Shown piece after piece: positions 1-7,011 of a DNA stretch of 8,726 nucleotides (its first letter is position 1; the number at the start of each line of letters is the position of its first letter). The notes under the pieces were generated by a model. That model worked only from the letters and a program-made list of their open reading frames with translations, did not search any database and was not told the origin of the DNA. The translations under genes and the position numbers were made by a program. The stretch spans positions 1-8,726 of the forward strand of contig CAIKVF010000148.1 in assembly GCA_903830745.1 (NCBI GenBank). The letters run 5' to 3'. The stretch comes from an uncultured Actinomycetes bacterium (lineage in GTDB: Bacteria; Actinomycetota; Acidimicrobiia; Acidimicrobiales; RAAP-2).

Positions 1-975
1 ATTGCTGAAGTAGTAGTCATCTTTGTGATCTTTGAAGCAATCCCGAAGAACTACGCAGTGCAACACCCAGATAAATCTGCGCTTTCAGTTGCACCAATTG
101 TTGCGAGCATCTTGAAGTTCTGGCCAATCAAATGGCTCTCGCGACTTCTTCTCGCAATTGCTGACGGTGCAATTGGTCTTCTTTGCGAAAGCACCAGCTC
201 ACATCGAATGACCGAATCTGAAGTGCTGGCCATGGCTGACGTTGCGCACGAAGATGAAGCAATCGCCTCTGAAGAGCGAAACTTTATTCACTCAGTCATT
301 GAATTCGGTGACACCATTGTTCGAGAAATTATGGTGCCACGAACTGACATTGTTGAACTATCTGCAACAGCAACTGTTCGTGAAGCGCTTGACCTTGCCA
401 TCACCACAGGACGAACACGAATTCCTGTTACGGGCGAAGACATTGATGACGTCGTAGGTATTGTCAATCTTCGCCACCTCGCCGGACTCGTTGCAGAAGG
501 ACGCGGCGAAGAGGCAATCAGTGTAGGAATGGGCGAGCCACGATTCGTTCCGGAAACGAAAAAGGTAGCACTGCTGCTCACCGAGATTCGCCAAGCAAAG
601 ACGCACATGTGCATTGTCATTGACGAACACGGTGGCACCGCCGGCCTCGTAACACTTGAAGACATTTTGGAAGAACTCGTTGGTGAGATCACTGACGAGT
701 CTGACCCGGTTGAGGTTGAAGAAGAAATCCAATCAATTGAAGCTGGAATTGAAGTAAGCGGCCGAGAAAACATTGGTGACATTAACGACGAATACTCACT
801 CTCGCTACCTACCGGTGCTTGGGACACAGTGGGTGGTTTGGTGCTCGACCTCGCGGGTGACGTCCCAGAAGTGGGAGACTCTTTTGATACCGAGCACTAC
901 CGCTTAACTGTGGTTCGTATTGATGGTGTTCGTATTGAAGAGGTTCTCATAGAACCAGTACAGGAGCAGGAGTGA
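1..975 (+). CDS. CNNM/CorC-HlyC family transporter, 5' end cut by window
   Basis: The frame is open from the first base, so the start lies outside the window; 324 residues are visible. The GTG at 25 is internal, because family-like sequence (a FEAIPKNYAVQHP stretch resembling the usual E-x-x-PK signature of the DUF21/CNNM membrane domain) runs across it. Domain order, in visible residues: end of the CNNM domain (about 1-65), a first CBS domain (about 110-165) containing MVPRTDIV, a second CBS domain (about 181-230) containing DEHGGTAGLVTLEDILEE, and the C-terminal CorC_HlyC domain (about 248-320). The family sits in the cytoplasmic membrane and is linked to Mg2+/Co2+ transport; the old 'hemolysin' name is misleading. 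The CBS pair binds adenosyl ligands in relatives. Its TGA stop overlaps the era start by 4 bases, so the two are probably cotranscribed. The family is clear; the transported ion cannot be read from the sequence. Confidence 0.93.
   Translation: MAEVVVIFVIFEAIPKNYAVQHPDKSALSVAPIVASILKFWPIKWLSRLLLAIADGAIGLLCESTSSHRMTESEVLAMADVAHEDEAIASEERNFIHSVIEFGDTIVREIMVPRTDIVELSATATVREALDLAITTGRTRIPVTGEDIDDVVGIVNLRHLAGLVAEGRGEEAISVGMGEPRFVPETKKVALLLTEIRQAKTHMCIVIDEHGGTAGLVTLEDILEELVGEITDESDPVEVEEEIQSIEAGIEVSGRENIGDINDEYSLSLPTGAWDTVGGLVLDLAGDVPEVGDSFDTEHYRLTVVRIDGVRIEEVLIEPVQEQE
962..966 (+). promoter_or_regulatory. Ribosome-binding site of era
   Basis: AGGAG lies 5 bases before the GTG at 972, inside the last codons of the transporter gene. 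It supports GTG 972 as the era start and a coupled or reinitiating mode of translation. Confidence 0.7.
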
Positions 976-1877
976 CGAAGTCTGGATTCGCGGCGATTCT
1001 TGGTCGCCCGAACGTTGGTAAGTCAACGCTCATCAATCAAGTAATTGGAACAAAAATTTCAATTACTTCATCAACACCTAACACCACTCGTAACGCCATT
1101 AGAGGCGTATTTACAGAAGGTGACATTCAGGTCATCTTTGTGGACACCCCTGGTATTCACCGCCCTAAAACATCACTTGGTGGACGTCTAAATGCAACCG
1201 CACGAACTGCCGCCGAAGGCGTTGACGTTGTGATGGCTGTAATCGAAGCTGGCGCATCTATTGGACCTGGAGACCGAACAGTTATTCAGGCCATGCTCGA
1301 ATCTGCTCGTCACCCCAATGGACCACGTCCAGTTGTGATTGTTAACAAGATGGACAAGCCCGGTCGCGAAGCGGTTGCCAAGCAGCTCATGGCGGCAACT
1401 GTTGCGGTGCAAGAGATTGCTGAAGAGCGATCACTCACTGCAGTGATTCCTCGTGTTGAGTATTTTCCAGTTTCAGCAAAAACTGGTGAAGGAACTGCAG
1501 AACTGCTCAAGTACGTAATGGCAGCAATGCCTGAATCACCGTTTCTATTTCCTGAAGACGAAGTATCAGATGTTCCTGAAGCAATTTGGGTGGCTGAACT
1601 TGTTCGTGAGCAGTTAGTTCGAAAGACAAAGCAAGAGTTACCTCACTCAATTCACTGTCGAGTTACAGAATTCGAATGGCCTCACATCACTGTTGAAATC
1701 TTGGTTGAGCGTGAAAGTCAAAAAGGAATGGTCATTGGAAAAGGTGGCCAGCTTCTAAAAGACGTAGGCATCGCTGCACGTCGTCAACTTCCAGAGGGCT
1801 GCTTCTTGGAGCTGAAGGTCTCGGTTGAACCGGGATGGCAAAAGCGTGACGACATGCTTGACCGCTTCGGTTACTAA
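972..1877 (+). CDS. era: GTPase Era, 16S rRNA-binding ribosome assembly factor
   Basis: Era is a GTPase that binds the 3' end of 16S rRNA and helps mature the 30S subunit in the cytoplasm. The protein has 301 residues, the usual length. All G motifs are present: G1 GRPNVGKS (11-18), switch I TTR (38-40), G3 DTPG (58-61), G4 NKMD (125-128) and G5 SAK (168-170). The C-terminal KH RNA-binding domain carries GKGG (256-259). The GTG start lies inside the upstream gene's last codons (GTGA overlap) and has an AGGAG ribosome-binding site at 962-966, 5 bases upstream, so translation is probably coupled to the transporter gene. The TAA stop overlaps the end of the convergent helicase gene by 4 bases, which leaves no room for an intergenic terminator. 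Confidence 0.97.
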   Translation: MTKSGFAAILGRPNVGKSTLINQVIGTKISITSSTPNTTRNAIRGVFTEGDIQVIFVDTPGIHRPKTSLGGRLNATARTAAEGVDVVMAVIEAGASIGPGDRTVIQAMLESARHPNGPRPVVIVNKMDKPGREAVAKQLMAATVAVQEIAEERSLTAVIPRVEYFPVSAKTGEGTAELLKYVMAAMPESPFLFPEDEVSDVPEAIWVAELVREQLVRKTKQELPHSIHCRVTEFEWPHITVEILVERESQKGMVIGKGGQLLKDVGIAARRQLPEGCFLELKVSVEPGWQKRDDMLDRFGY

Positions 1878-3832
1878 ATACTTTCTAAAAACGTAATAAC
1901 TTCTTGCTTGTCGCGAGTTCGCTTCATTGGCGGAAGTTTCTTGAACATTTCACTTCGATACCTTGCTTCGGCGAGTCGAATGTCAAGCACCGCTACAACT
2001 CCGCGGTCGGTCTTTGAGCGGATGAGCCTTCCAACCCCCTGAGCGAGCAACATTGACGCTCTTGGAAGGTCAACTTCCATAAAAGGATTAGTTGAGAGGT
2101 CACGTCGTGCATCAGCCAGTGGGTCACCGGGAACGCTGAAGGGCAGGCGGTCAATTGTCACCAAACTCAACGAGTCGCCAGGTACGTCAATTCCTTGCCA
2201 GAAACTGGCAACAGCAAACAGGCTGGCTGCATCAATGTCACGGAACTGCTCAATGATTCGCTGACGTGAAAGCGTGCCTTGAACAAGGACCGGGGTAGTG
2301 ATTCGTTTTTCAACGGCTTCAGAGACTCGGTTCATTACTGAGCGATTTGTAAAGAGGGCGAGGGTTCTGCCCTTTGCAGCAGTTATGAGTTCAACGAGCT
2401 CTTCAATAATTGCCGCTTCAGCGCCGTCTTCATTTCTTCCTGGGAAGTTCTCTGGAACATAGAGCAGCGAGTTCTCTTGATAGTCAAAGGGACTTTCAAA
2501 GCGCTCTACAACGCAGTCTTCAAGTCCGAGACTCTTTGGCAGGGTGTCGGGGATGGTGGCACTCGTAAGCACTGCAGTCACACTGCCCCAGAGATCGTCA
2601 TGCAGTCGTGGTCCAACGTCAACGAGAGAGATTTCAATTCCAATGTCACGTTCACGTTTAACAAGAAAAAGAAGTTCACCCTTTTTGATGCTGTTTATAC
2701 GCGCTAAATCATTTCCAAGATGAACAGCGGGCCCAAGGGTTCTAATTCTGCGAGCTTCTTCATTCACATCAGTAATAGTCATTGCTCTAATTGCTTCAAT
2801 TATCTGAGTGACGAGCGACGCTGCTGCAGTAATTTCGCGCGCACAGTCCTCACTGAGTCCAGTGAGTTGATTGGAGTCGAACTGAATTTCTAGTGATGTT
2901 GAAAGTCTGTCGGCAATTGCTACGAGCTCGAGACATTTAGCGAGGTGATCGTTACCCAGCAGTGGTCGGGCAACTCCTGAAAGCGCACGAAGGCTCTGTG
3001 CGCTGAATGAGGTGCCAAGCAGTGACGCAAAGATGTCGAGCACATCATGGGCTTCATCAAAGACAACATATTCGTGAGCTGGAAGCAACATAGAGCCAGA
3101 TGCTAAATGTGCGGCGTACAGGTGAGTGTTGACAATCAACAGATTGCTTTCTGCGGCGCGGTCCTTAGCGAGCTCTGCAAAACAGTTACCGCCTTGTGGG
3201 CACTGAGCACGACCGAGACACTCCTGGGCAGTCACCGAGAGTCCACGCCACGCTCGGTTATCCACTTCAAATGGAATTTCATCCACATCGCCAGTAGTTG
3301 TTTCATTGGACCAAGCGAGAATCCTTCGCATTTGGTCGGCAATACCCTTAGGCACGTCAGATCCATCGTCAAAACTCATTTGTGCTCCACCACTCACGCT
3401 TTGTGCACGGTTTCGACATAAATAATTCTGCTTGCCCTTCAAGATTGCAACCTTGGTCTTGCTCGAAAACTGCGCAACCGTTGGGGCATCTTTAGAGAAC
3501 AGCTGATCTTGGAGATTTTTAGTGGCGGTCGCAATAACAACTCGGTGTCCGCTCATTGCGGCGGGGATTAAGTAGGCGAGTGATTTACCAACACCAGTTC
3601 CAGCTTCTACAACAAGGTGTTCGCGTCGTGAGAATGCCTTGGCTACGGCGCGCACCATGTTGCGCTGGCCTTCGCGAGTCTCTCCACCTCCGGGTAGGTC
3701 TTGGGTTATTCGGTCGAGGAGTTCAATTGCCCGGTCTGTGTCAATTTCTACGACATCTTCGTCAAGTTGAATTCCGGCTTCGTCCTGTGGCTCCACGTAG
3801 GGCATGTCGTCATCTGGGTCGAAGGATTCCAC
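1874..3832 (-). CDS. dinG: DinG/XPD-type iron-sulfur ATP-dependent DNA helicase
   Basis: This is a 652-residue superfamily 2 helicase of the DinG/YoaA (XPD-like) group, which unwinds DNA 5' to 3' and resolves D-loops, R-loops or G4 structures during repair and replication. Visible motifs: Q-like motif REGQ (53-56), Walker A EAGTGVGKS (76-84), motif Ia ATATKNLQDQ (101-110), DEAH (259-262), SAT (424-426), motif V SFWQGIDVPG (543-552) and motif VI QGVGRLIRS (598-606). Four cysteines between Walker A and DEAH (C139, C205, C211, C217) fit the 4Fe-4S cluster domain. There is no N-terminal exonuclease domain of the kind found in some Firmicutes DinG proteins. GTG 3832 is chosen because an in-frame TAA lies four codons upstream and a TANNNT box is placed for leaderless transcription; ATG at 3805 (residue 10) is the alternative. 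It runs alone on the minus strand. DinG versus YoaA cannot be settled by eye. Confidence 0.93.
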   Translation of the reverse strand: MESFDPDDDMPYVEPQDEAGIQLDEDVVEIDTDRAIELLDRITQDLPGGGETREGQRNMVRAVAKAFSRREHLVVEAGTGVGKSLAYLIPAAMSGHRVVIATATKNLQDQLFSKDAPTVAQFSSKTKVAILKGKQNYLCRNRAQSVSGGAQMSFDDGSDVPKGIADQMRRILAWSNETTTGDVDEIPFEVDNRAWRGLSVTAQECLGRAQCPQGGNCFAELAKDRAAESNLLIVNTHLYAAHLASGSMLLPAHEYVVFDEAHDVLDIFASLLGTSFSAQSLRALSGVARPLLGNDHLAKCLELVAIADRLSTSLEIQFDSNQLTGLSEDCAREITAAASLVTQIIEAIRAMTITDVNEEARRIRTLGPAVHLGNDLARINSIKKGELLFLVKRERDIGIEISLVDVGPRLHDDLWGSVTAVLTSATIPDTLPKSLGLEDCVVERFESPFDYQENSLLYVPENFPGRNEDGAEAAIIEELVELITAAKGRTLALFTNRSVMNRVSEAVEKRITTPVLVQGTLSRQRIIEQFRDIDAASLFAVASFWQGIDVPGDSLSLVTIDRLPFSVPGDPLADARRDLSTNPFMEVDLPRASMLLAQGVGRLIRSKTDRGVVAVLDIRLAEARYRSEMFKKLPPMKRTRDKQEVITFLESI

Positions 3833-3838
3833 GAGACG

Positions 3839-3844
3839 ACCTTA
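3839..3844 (-). promoter_or_regulatory. Putative -10 box of a leaderless dinG promoter
   Basis: On the minus strand TAAGGT is followed by exactly 6 bases and then the GTG start of the helicase gene. This matches TANNNT at -12 to -7 with transcription starting on the start codon. No convincing -35 box is visible about 17 bases upstream. The AAGG inside the hexamer could instead act as a weak ribosome-binding site 7 bases from the start. Confidence 0.5.
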
Positions 3845-3878
3845 GATGGTGCGGTGCAGTTCTTTTACCGATTAGGAC

Positions 3879-3884
3879 TAGGTT
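3879..3884 (+). promoter_or_regulatory. Putative -10 box of a leaderless uppS promoter
   Basis: TAGGTT is followed by 6 bases (TTATAC) and the GTG start at 3891. No real Shine-Dalgarno sequence precedes the start, apart from an AGG within the hexamer, so a leaderless transcript is the simplest reading. The -35 region shows no clear consensus. Confidence 0.5.
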
Positions 3885-3890
3885 TTATAC

Positions 3891-4631
3891 GTGTCTGATC
3901 CTCGCCCAGTCCAGGTTCCGCGCTCTCTAGAGCGTTCCAGCGTGCCCCAGCACATAGCTGTCGTGATGGACGGCAACGGTCGCTGGGCACAACGTCAAGG
4001 TCTTCCTCGTACTGATGGTCATGGCGCAGGAGAGGCATCAATCGTTGACACTGTCTACGGTGCACTCAGTATTGGGGTTAAAGCGCTAACGCTGTATGCG
4101 TTCTCAACAGAGAACTGGCGACGTCCAGTTGATGAAGTTCGCTACTTAATGAACTTCAACAGAAGTTTGATGGAGCGACGCCAGCACGAACTTCACGCTG
4201 AGGGTGTTCGCATTGTGTTTTCTGGTCGTCGTGACTGGCGCGTGCCTAAGGGTGTCTTAAAGCGCATTGAAGAAGCAGAAGAACTCACCAAGAAGAACAA
4301 AACTATGACGCTCAACATTGCTTTTAATTACGGTGGGCGAGCAGAAATTGTTGACGCCGTGCAACAACTCGTTCGTGACAAAGTTCCCGTAAACAAAATT
4401 GACGAAAAAGCAATTCGTTCCCGTCTCTATCACCCAGAACTTGCAGATCCAGATCTCGTTATTAGAACGTCCGGGGAATATCGAACTTCGAACTTCTTGC
4501 TTTGGGAGATGGCGTACACCGAAATGGTTTTTACTGATGTTCTTTGGCCAGACTTTCGCCGTGAGGACCTCTTCAGCGCCGTTGAAGAATTCCAGCAGCG
4601 TGAACGACGCTTTGGAGGGCTCGACAAGTGA
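3891..4631 (+). CDS. uppS: (2Z,6E)- or di-trans,poly-cis-undecaprenyl diphosphate synthase family (cis-prenyltransferase)
   Basis: A 246-residue cis-prenyltransferase that condenses isopentenyl diphosphates onto an allylic primer to make the long polyprenyl diphosphate that becomes the lipid carrier for peptidoglycan and other wall polymers. Family signatures: MDGNGRW (26-32, with the catalytic Asp27), YAFSTENWRRP (69-79), FNYGGR (145-150), and the RTSGE...SNFLLWEMAYTE block (192-211), followed by FTDVLWPDF (214-222). The length is typical. The GTG start is chosen because the next Met codon in frame is Met26, inside the catalytic motif. Actinobacteria often carry two such enzymes, one making a short-chain product, so the chain length cannot be assigned here. 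It heads a unit with the next two genes, its TGA overlapping the following GTG by 4 bases. Confidence 0.95.
   Translation: MSDPRPVQVPRSLERSSVPQHIAVVMDGNGRWAQRQGLPRTDGHGAGEASIVDTVYGALSIGVKALTLYAFSTENWRRPVDEVRYLMNFNRSLMERRQHELHAEGVRIVFSGRRDWRVPKGVLKRIEEAEELTKKNKTMTLNIAFNYGGRAEIVDAVQQLVRDKVPVNKIDEKAIRSRLYHPELADPDLVIRTSGEYRTSNFLLWEMAYTEMVFTDVLWPDFRREDLFSAVEEFQQRERRFGGLDK
4614..4618 (+). promoter_or_regulatory. Ribosome-binding site of the small membrane gene
   Basis: GGAGG lies 9 bases before the GTG at 4628, within the last codons of uppS. It is the best Shine-Dalgarno match in the window and is the main evidence that the 71-codon frame behind it is translated. Confidence 0.65.
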
Positions 4632-4843
4632 AAGCAACAAAGACTGCCATAGTCCTTCTCGTTCTTATTTACGCATTCTTATGGTTCTTAGAAATCAATG
4701 GCGTTACGAGCTTGCTTACGCCTCTTGCTATCCCGCTCATTTTGGGAGTGATGGTTGCTGGCGGTGTCGCACTGGATAGATACCTTGGAGTCAAGCCCCA
4801 CAAGCCAAAGTGGAATGACAAAGATGATGAGACGGAGAAGTGA
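4628..4843 (+). CDS. Small two-helix membrane protein of unknown function
   Basis: I do not recognise this 71-residue protein. Two hydrophobic segments are clear, at about residues 6-21 and 28-49, separated by a short loop with a Glu (residue 22). The N terminus is Lys-rich (K2, K5), and the C-terminal tail of about 20 residues is strongly charged, with Lys, Asp and Glu. By the positive-inside rule this suggests a hairpin with both ends in the cytoplasm. It is likely real: a GGAGG site precedes the GTG start, it overlaps both uppS (4 bases upstream) and recO (4 bases downstream) as GTGA junctions, and the frame fills the space between them exactly. Its place behind uppS suggests, but does not prove, a role at the membrane connected with polyprenyl carrier lipids. 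Confidence 0.75.
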   Translation: MKATKTAIVLLVLIYAFLWFLEINGVTSLLTPLAIPLILGVMVAGGVALDRYLGVKPHKPKWNDKDDETEK

Positions 4844-5586
4844 AGGAACTAAAAGACGATGCAGTAGTTCTTCGGACCTATAAGTCTGGGGAATCAGATC
4901 GTGTTGTAGTTCTTTGGACGAGGAATCACGGAAAGATTCGAGTCTTCGCTAAAGGAATTAGAAAACCAACGAGCAAAATTGGTGGTGCACTTGAACCACT
5001 TAGCTACGTAAAAGTTCATCTGGCACAGTCAAAAGGCGATCTCTACATTGCAAAAAATGTTCAGCTCATTGATCAGCTGAAGACCCTTCGTGGAGACTAC
5101 GACCGCATCAACGCTGGATACGGTGTTGTAGAAGTCATTGATGCCATCCCGAGTAACGACGTCGCCGATGAGGGCATCTTTGAACTACTCACCAGAGTGC
5201 TGCTCAGCCTTGATAACCCTGAGTTTCATCCAATGCTTATTCCAGCGTCGTTCTATTTCAAACTATTGGCGCACGATGGATCAGAGCCTGTTGTTGAGCA
5301 CTGTGTTAACTGTGAAAAAGTTGGACCCCTCGTTTCATTTGATGCTCAAATGGGTGGAACACTTTGTGCCACGTGCAGGTCAGGCGTTTCAATTAGCGCT
5401 GATGGGCTGGCACTGATTCGTCGAATACTCGGAGGTGACCTTGCGGGCGTGCTTCGAGAAGCGTCACCTGTCGGGGCTGGGGAAATAATGGCTATTGCCC
5501 AAGACTCAATTGAACAGCACTTCGGGAAGCGTCTAAAGGTGCCACGCTCTACGCCGCCGCTCGCAGGACCCCAAGATGCACGGTAG
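4840..5586 (+). CDS. recO: DNA repair protein RecO
   Basis: RecO works with RecR (and RecF) to load RecA onto SSB-coated single-stranded DNA in gap repair. The protein has 248 residues, the normal size. The N-terminal OB-fold region (about 1-80) has the typical start DDAVVLRTYKSGESDRVVVL and a FAKGIRKPTSK stretch. A zinc-finger module has Cys155-x2-Cys158 and Cys176-x2-Cys179, and the C-terminal helical part ends with the usual ...HFGKRLKVPRS. GTG 4840 lies within the stop region of the small membrane gene (GTGA overlap); a GGAG at 4834-4837 is only 2 bases from the start, so initiation is probably by coupling. The TAG stop (5584-5586) is also the first three bases of the proposed phr -10 box. 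Confidence 0.95.
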   Translation: MKELKDDAVVLRTYKSGESDRVVVLWTRNHGKIRVFAKGIRKPTSKIGGALEPLSYVKVHLAQSKGDLYIAKNVQLIDQLKTLRGDYDRINAGYGVVEVIDAIPSNDVADEGIFELLTRVLLSLDNPEFHPMLIPASFYFKLLAHDGSEPVVEHCVNCEKVGPLVSFDAQMGGTLCATCRSGVSISADGLALIRRILGGDLAGVLREASPVGAGEIMAIAQDSIEQHFGKRLKVPRSTPPLAGPQDAR

Positions 5587-5589
5587 GGT
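5584..5589 (+). promoter_or_regulatory. Putative -10 box of a leaderless phr promoter
   Basis: TAGGGT is followed by 6 bases (CGCTTC) and the GTG start at 5596. The first three bases are the recO stop codon. This would give the photolyase its own start of transcription in addition to any read-through from recO. The -35 region lies in the last codons of recO and has no clear consensus. Confidence 0.5.
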
Positions 5590-5595
5590 CGCTTC

Positions 5596-7011
5596 GTGTC
5601 ATCAATCTTTTGGTTCCGTCGTGACCTGCGACTAGGCGACAATCCAGCGCTTAACGCCGCGGTGCGTGCTGGCGATGGCGATGTTGTGCCCGTATGGATT
5701 GTTGACACCACCTTCTCTTCTCCAGCTGGCCCGAACCGAGTCAAGTTTCTTCGTGCAACGCTCGAGTCACTCGACGCTTCACTTAATAAGAAGCTCACCA
5801 TTCGTTGCGGCGACCCAGCAAAAGAACTTCTTGCACTCGCTAAGGAAGTTGGAGCGACTGAAGTATTTGCAACTGGTGACTACGCCCCTAAAGGTCAGTC
5901 ACGAGATGAACAAGTTGCTGCAGCGCTCGCAAGTGCTGGAGTCACGCTTCATTTCATTGACTCACCGTATTCAGTAATCCCAGGAACCGTTAGGACTCAG
6001 ACGGGAACACCATGTCGAGTCTTCACGGCATTTCGACGTGGCTGGGAACTCCAACCACTCGAAACCCCACTTGATGCACCAACTGGAGTTTCTTGGGCGA
6101 AGGGAACATCGGTTTCACTCGATGAACTTGTGAATAACTCTGCAACAAGTCGCCCGCACTACTTTGGCGATCTGGGTCTTGTAGAGGCGAAGAGCATTCC
6201 TAAAGCCGGAGAAAAAATTGCTCATCAGCTCCTGGAGGACTTTCTTCCTTCAGTTGATGCTTACAACGAAGCAAGAAACATTCCTTCAATCGCAGGTGTG
6301 AGTCGCTTAAGTCCACATTTGCGCTTTGGAGCAATTCACCCTCGCCAGATCTTGAGCGCCATTGACGGAATGTCAACAGGTGCAGTCCAGTACCGATCTG
6401 AAATTTGCTGGCGAGAGTTTTACGCCGACGTCTTATTTCACAACCCTCAGGCCGTTAGAAGCAACTTGATCCCAACAATGGACTTCTTGCGAGTTGACAG
6501 CGATGACAAGGCCGTTGAGCGGTTTCAAATGTGGGCCAAGGGTGAAACTGGATACCCCATGGTTGACGCCGCAATGCGCCAGCTCTTAGAAGATGGATGG
6601 ATGCACAACCGCGTTCGAATGTTGGTCGCTTCATTTCTCGTGAAACATCTTCACCTCGATTGGCGTTGGGGAGCGAAGTGGTTTATGTGGCACCTCATTG
6701 ATGGTGACATTGCTTCAAATCAAAATGGCTGGCAGTGGACAGCGGGCACTGGCACCGACGCCGCTCCTTTCTACCGTGTGTTCAACCCATCTCTTCAGGC
6801 GGAACGCTTTGACCCGCAGGGACTTTTTATTCGCAAGTACGTAAGTGAACTCAGAGACATTCCAGCGCCACAGTGCCTGCAACCAGGCGGCGGTGAAGGA
6901 CTTCTCGCAGCACCAGGATATTTCCCACCAATGCTTGACGCTGCAACAGAGCGTGACGAAGCACTCGCTCGCTACGCCGAAGCAAAAGAGCTTGCCAAGG
7001 CCGCCAAGTGA
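5596..7011 (+). CDS. phr: Deoxyribodipyrimidine photolyase (class I CPD photolyase-like)
   Basis: A 471-residue FAD enzyme expected to split UV-induced pyrimidine dimers using blue light. The N-terminal antenna domain begins with the family pattern FWFRRDLRLGDNPAL (5-19). The FAD/DNA domain shows SRLSPHLRFGAI (236-247), E269 and W272 in EICWREFY (equivalents of E. coli Glu274 and Trp277), TGYPMVDAAMRQL (318-330), GWMHNRVRM (334-342), and DGD..SN..GWQW (369-381) followed by GTGTDAAP. N375 matches the Asn near flavin N5 that is typical of photolyases, which argues against a plant-type cryptochrome. Two members of the Trp electron-transfer chain are present (W356, W379); the distal position appears to be Phe297. 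The antenna (folate or deazaflavin) cannot be told. GTG 5596 is supported by the TAGGGT box 6 bases upstream. The TGA overlaps hemW by 4 bases. Confidence 0.94.
   Translation: MSSIFWFRRDLRLGDNPALNAAVRAGDGDVVPVWIVDTTFSSPAGPNRVKFLRATLESLDASLNKKLTIRCGDPAKELLALAKEVGATEVFATGDYAPKGQSRDEQVAAALASAGVTLHFIDSPYSVIPGTVRTQTGTPCRVFTAFRRGWELQPLETPLDAPTGVSWAKGTSVSLDELVNNSATSRPHYFGDLGLVEAKSIPKAGEKIAHQLLEDFLPSVDAYNEARNIPSIAGVSRLSPHLRFGAIHPRQILSAIDGMSTGAVQYRSEICWREFYADVLFHNPQAVRSNLIPTMDFLRVDSDDKAVERFQMWAKGETGYPMVDAAMRQLLEDGWMHNRVRMLVASFLVKHLHLDWRWGAKWFMWHLIDGDIASNQNGWQWTAGTGTDAAPFYRVFNPSLQAERFDPQGLFIRKYVSELRDIPAPQCLQPGGGEGLLAAPGYFPPMLDAATERDEALARYAEAKELAKAAK

Noticed and set aside
25..27. GTG at 25 as the start of the transporter gene
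   Set aside because: The frame is open from base 1, and the CNNM-domain sequence is continuous across this codon; the true start is upstream of the window.
288..827. 179-codon open frame on the minus strand under the CorC-type gene
   Set aside because: It is the antisense of conserved CBS and CorC domain coding sequence. Its Ser/Thr-rich composition is what mirror reading of this codon usage gives, with no motifs or start signals of its own.
3556..3930. 124-codon plus-strand frame over the helicase N terminus and the uppS start
   Set aside because: It is antisense to the DinG Walker A region and overlaps uppS out of frame. Its composition is Arg/Leu/Cys-rich and shadow-like.
4399..4779. 126-codon plus-strand frame across the end of uppS and the small membrane gene
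   Set aside because: It is out of frame with conserved UppS motifs and has no ribosome-binding site. The membrane protein frame with its GGAGG site explains the region better.
5346..5801. 151-codon minus-strand frame across the recO-phr junction
   Set aside because: It lies opposite the RecO zinc-finger region and the photolyase N terminus, both clearly coding on the plus strand. The product is Arg/Ser/Pro-rich without family features.
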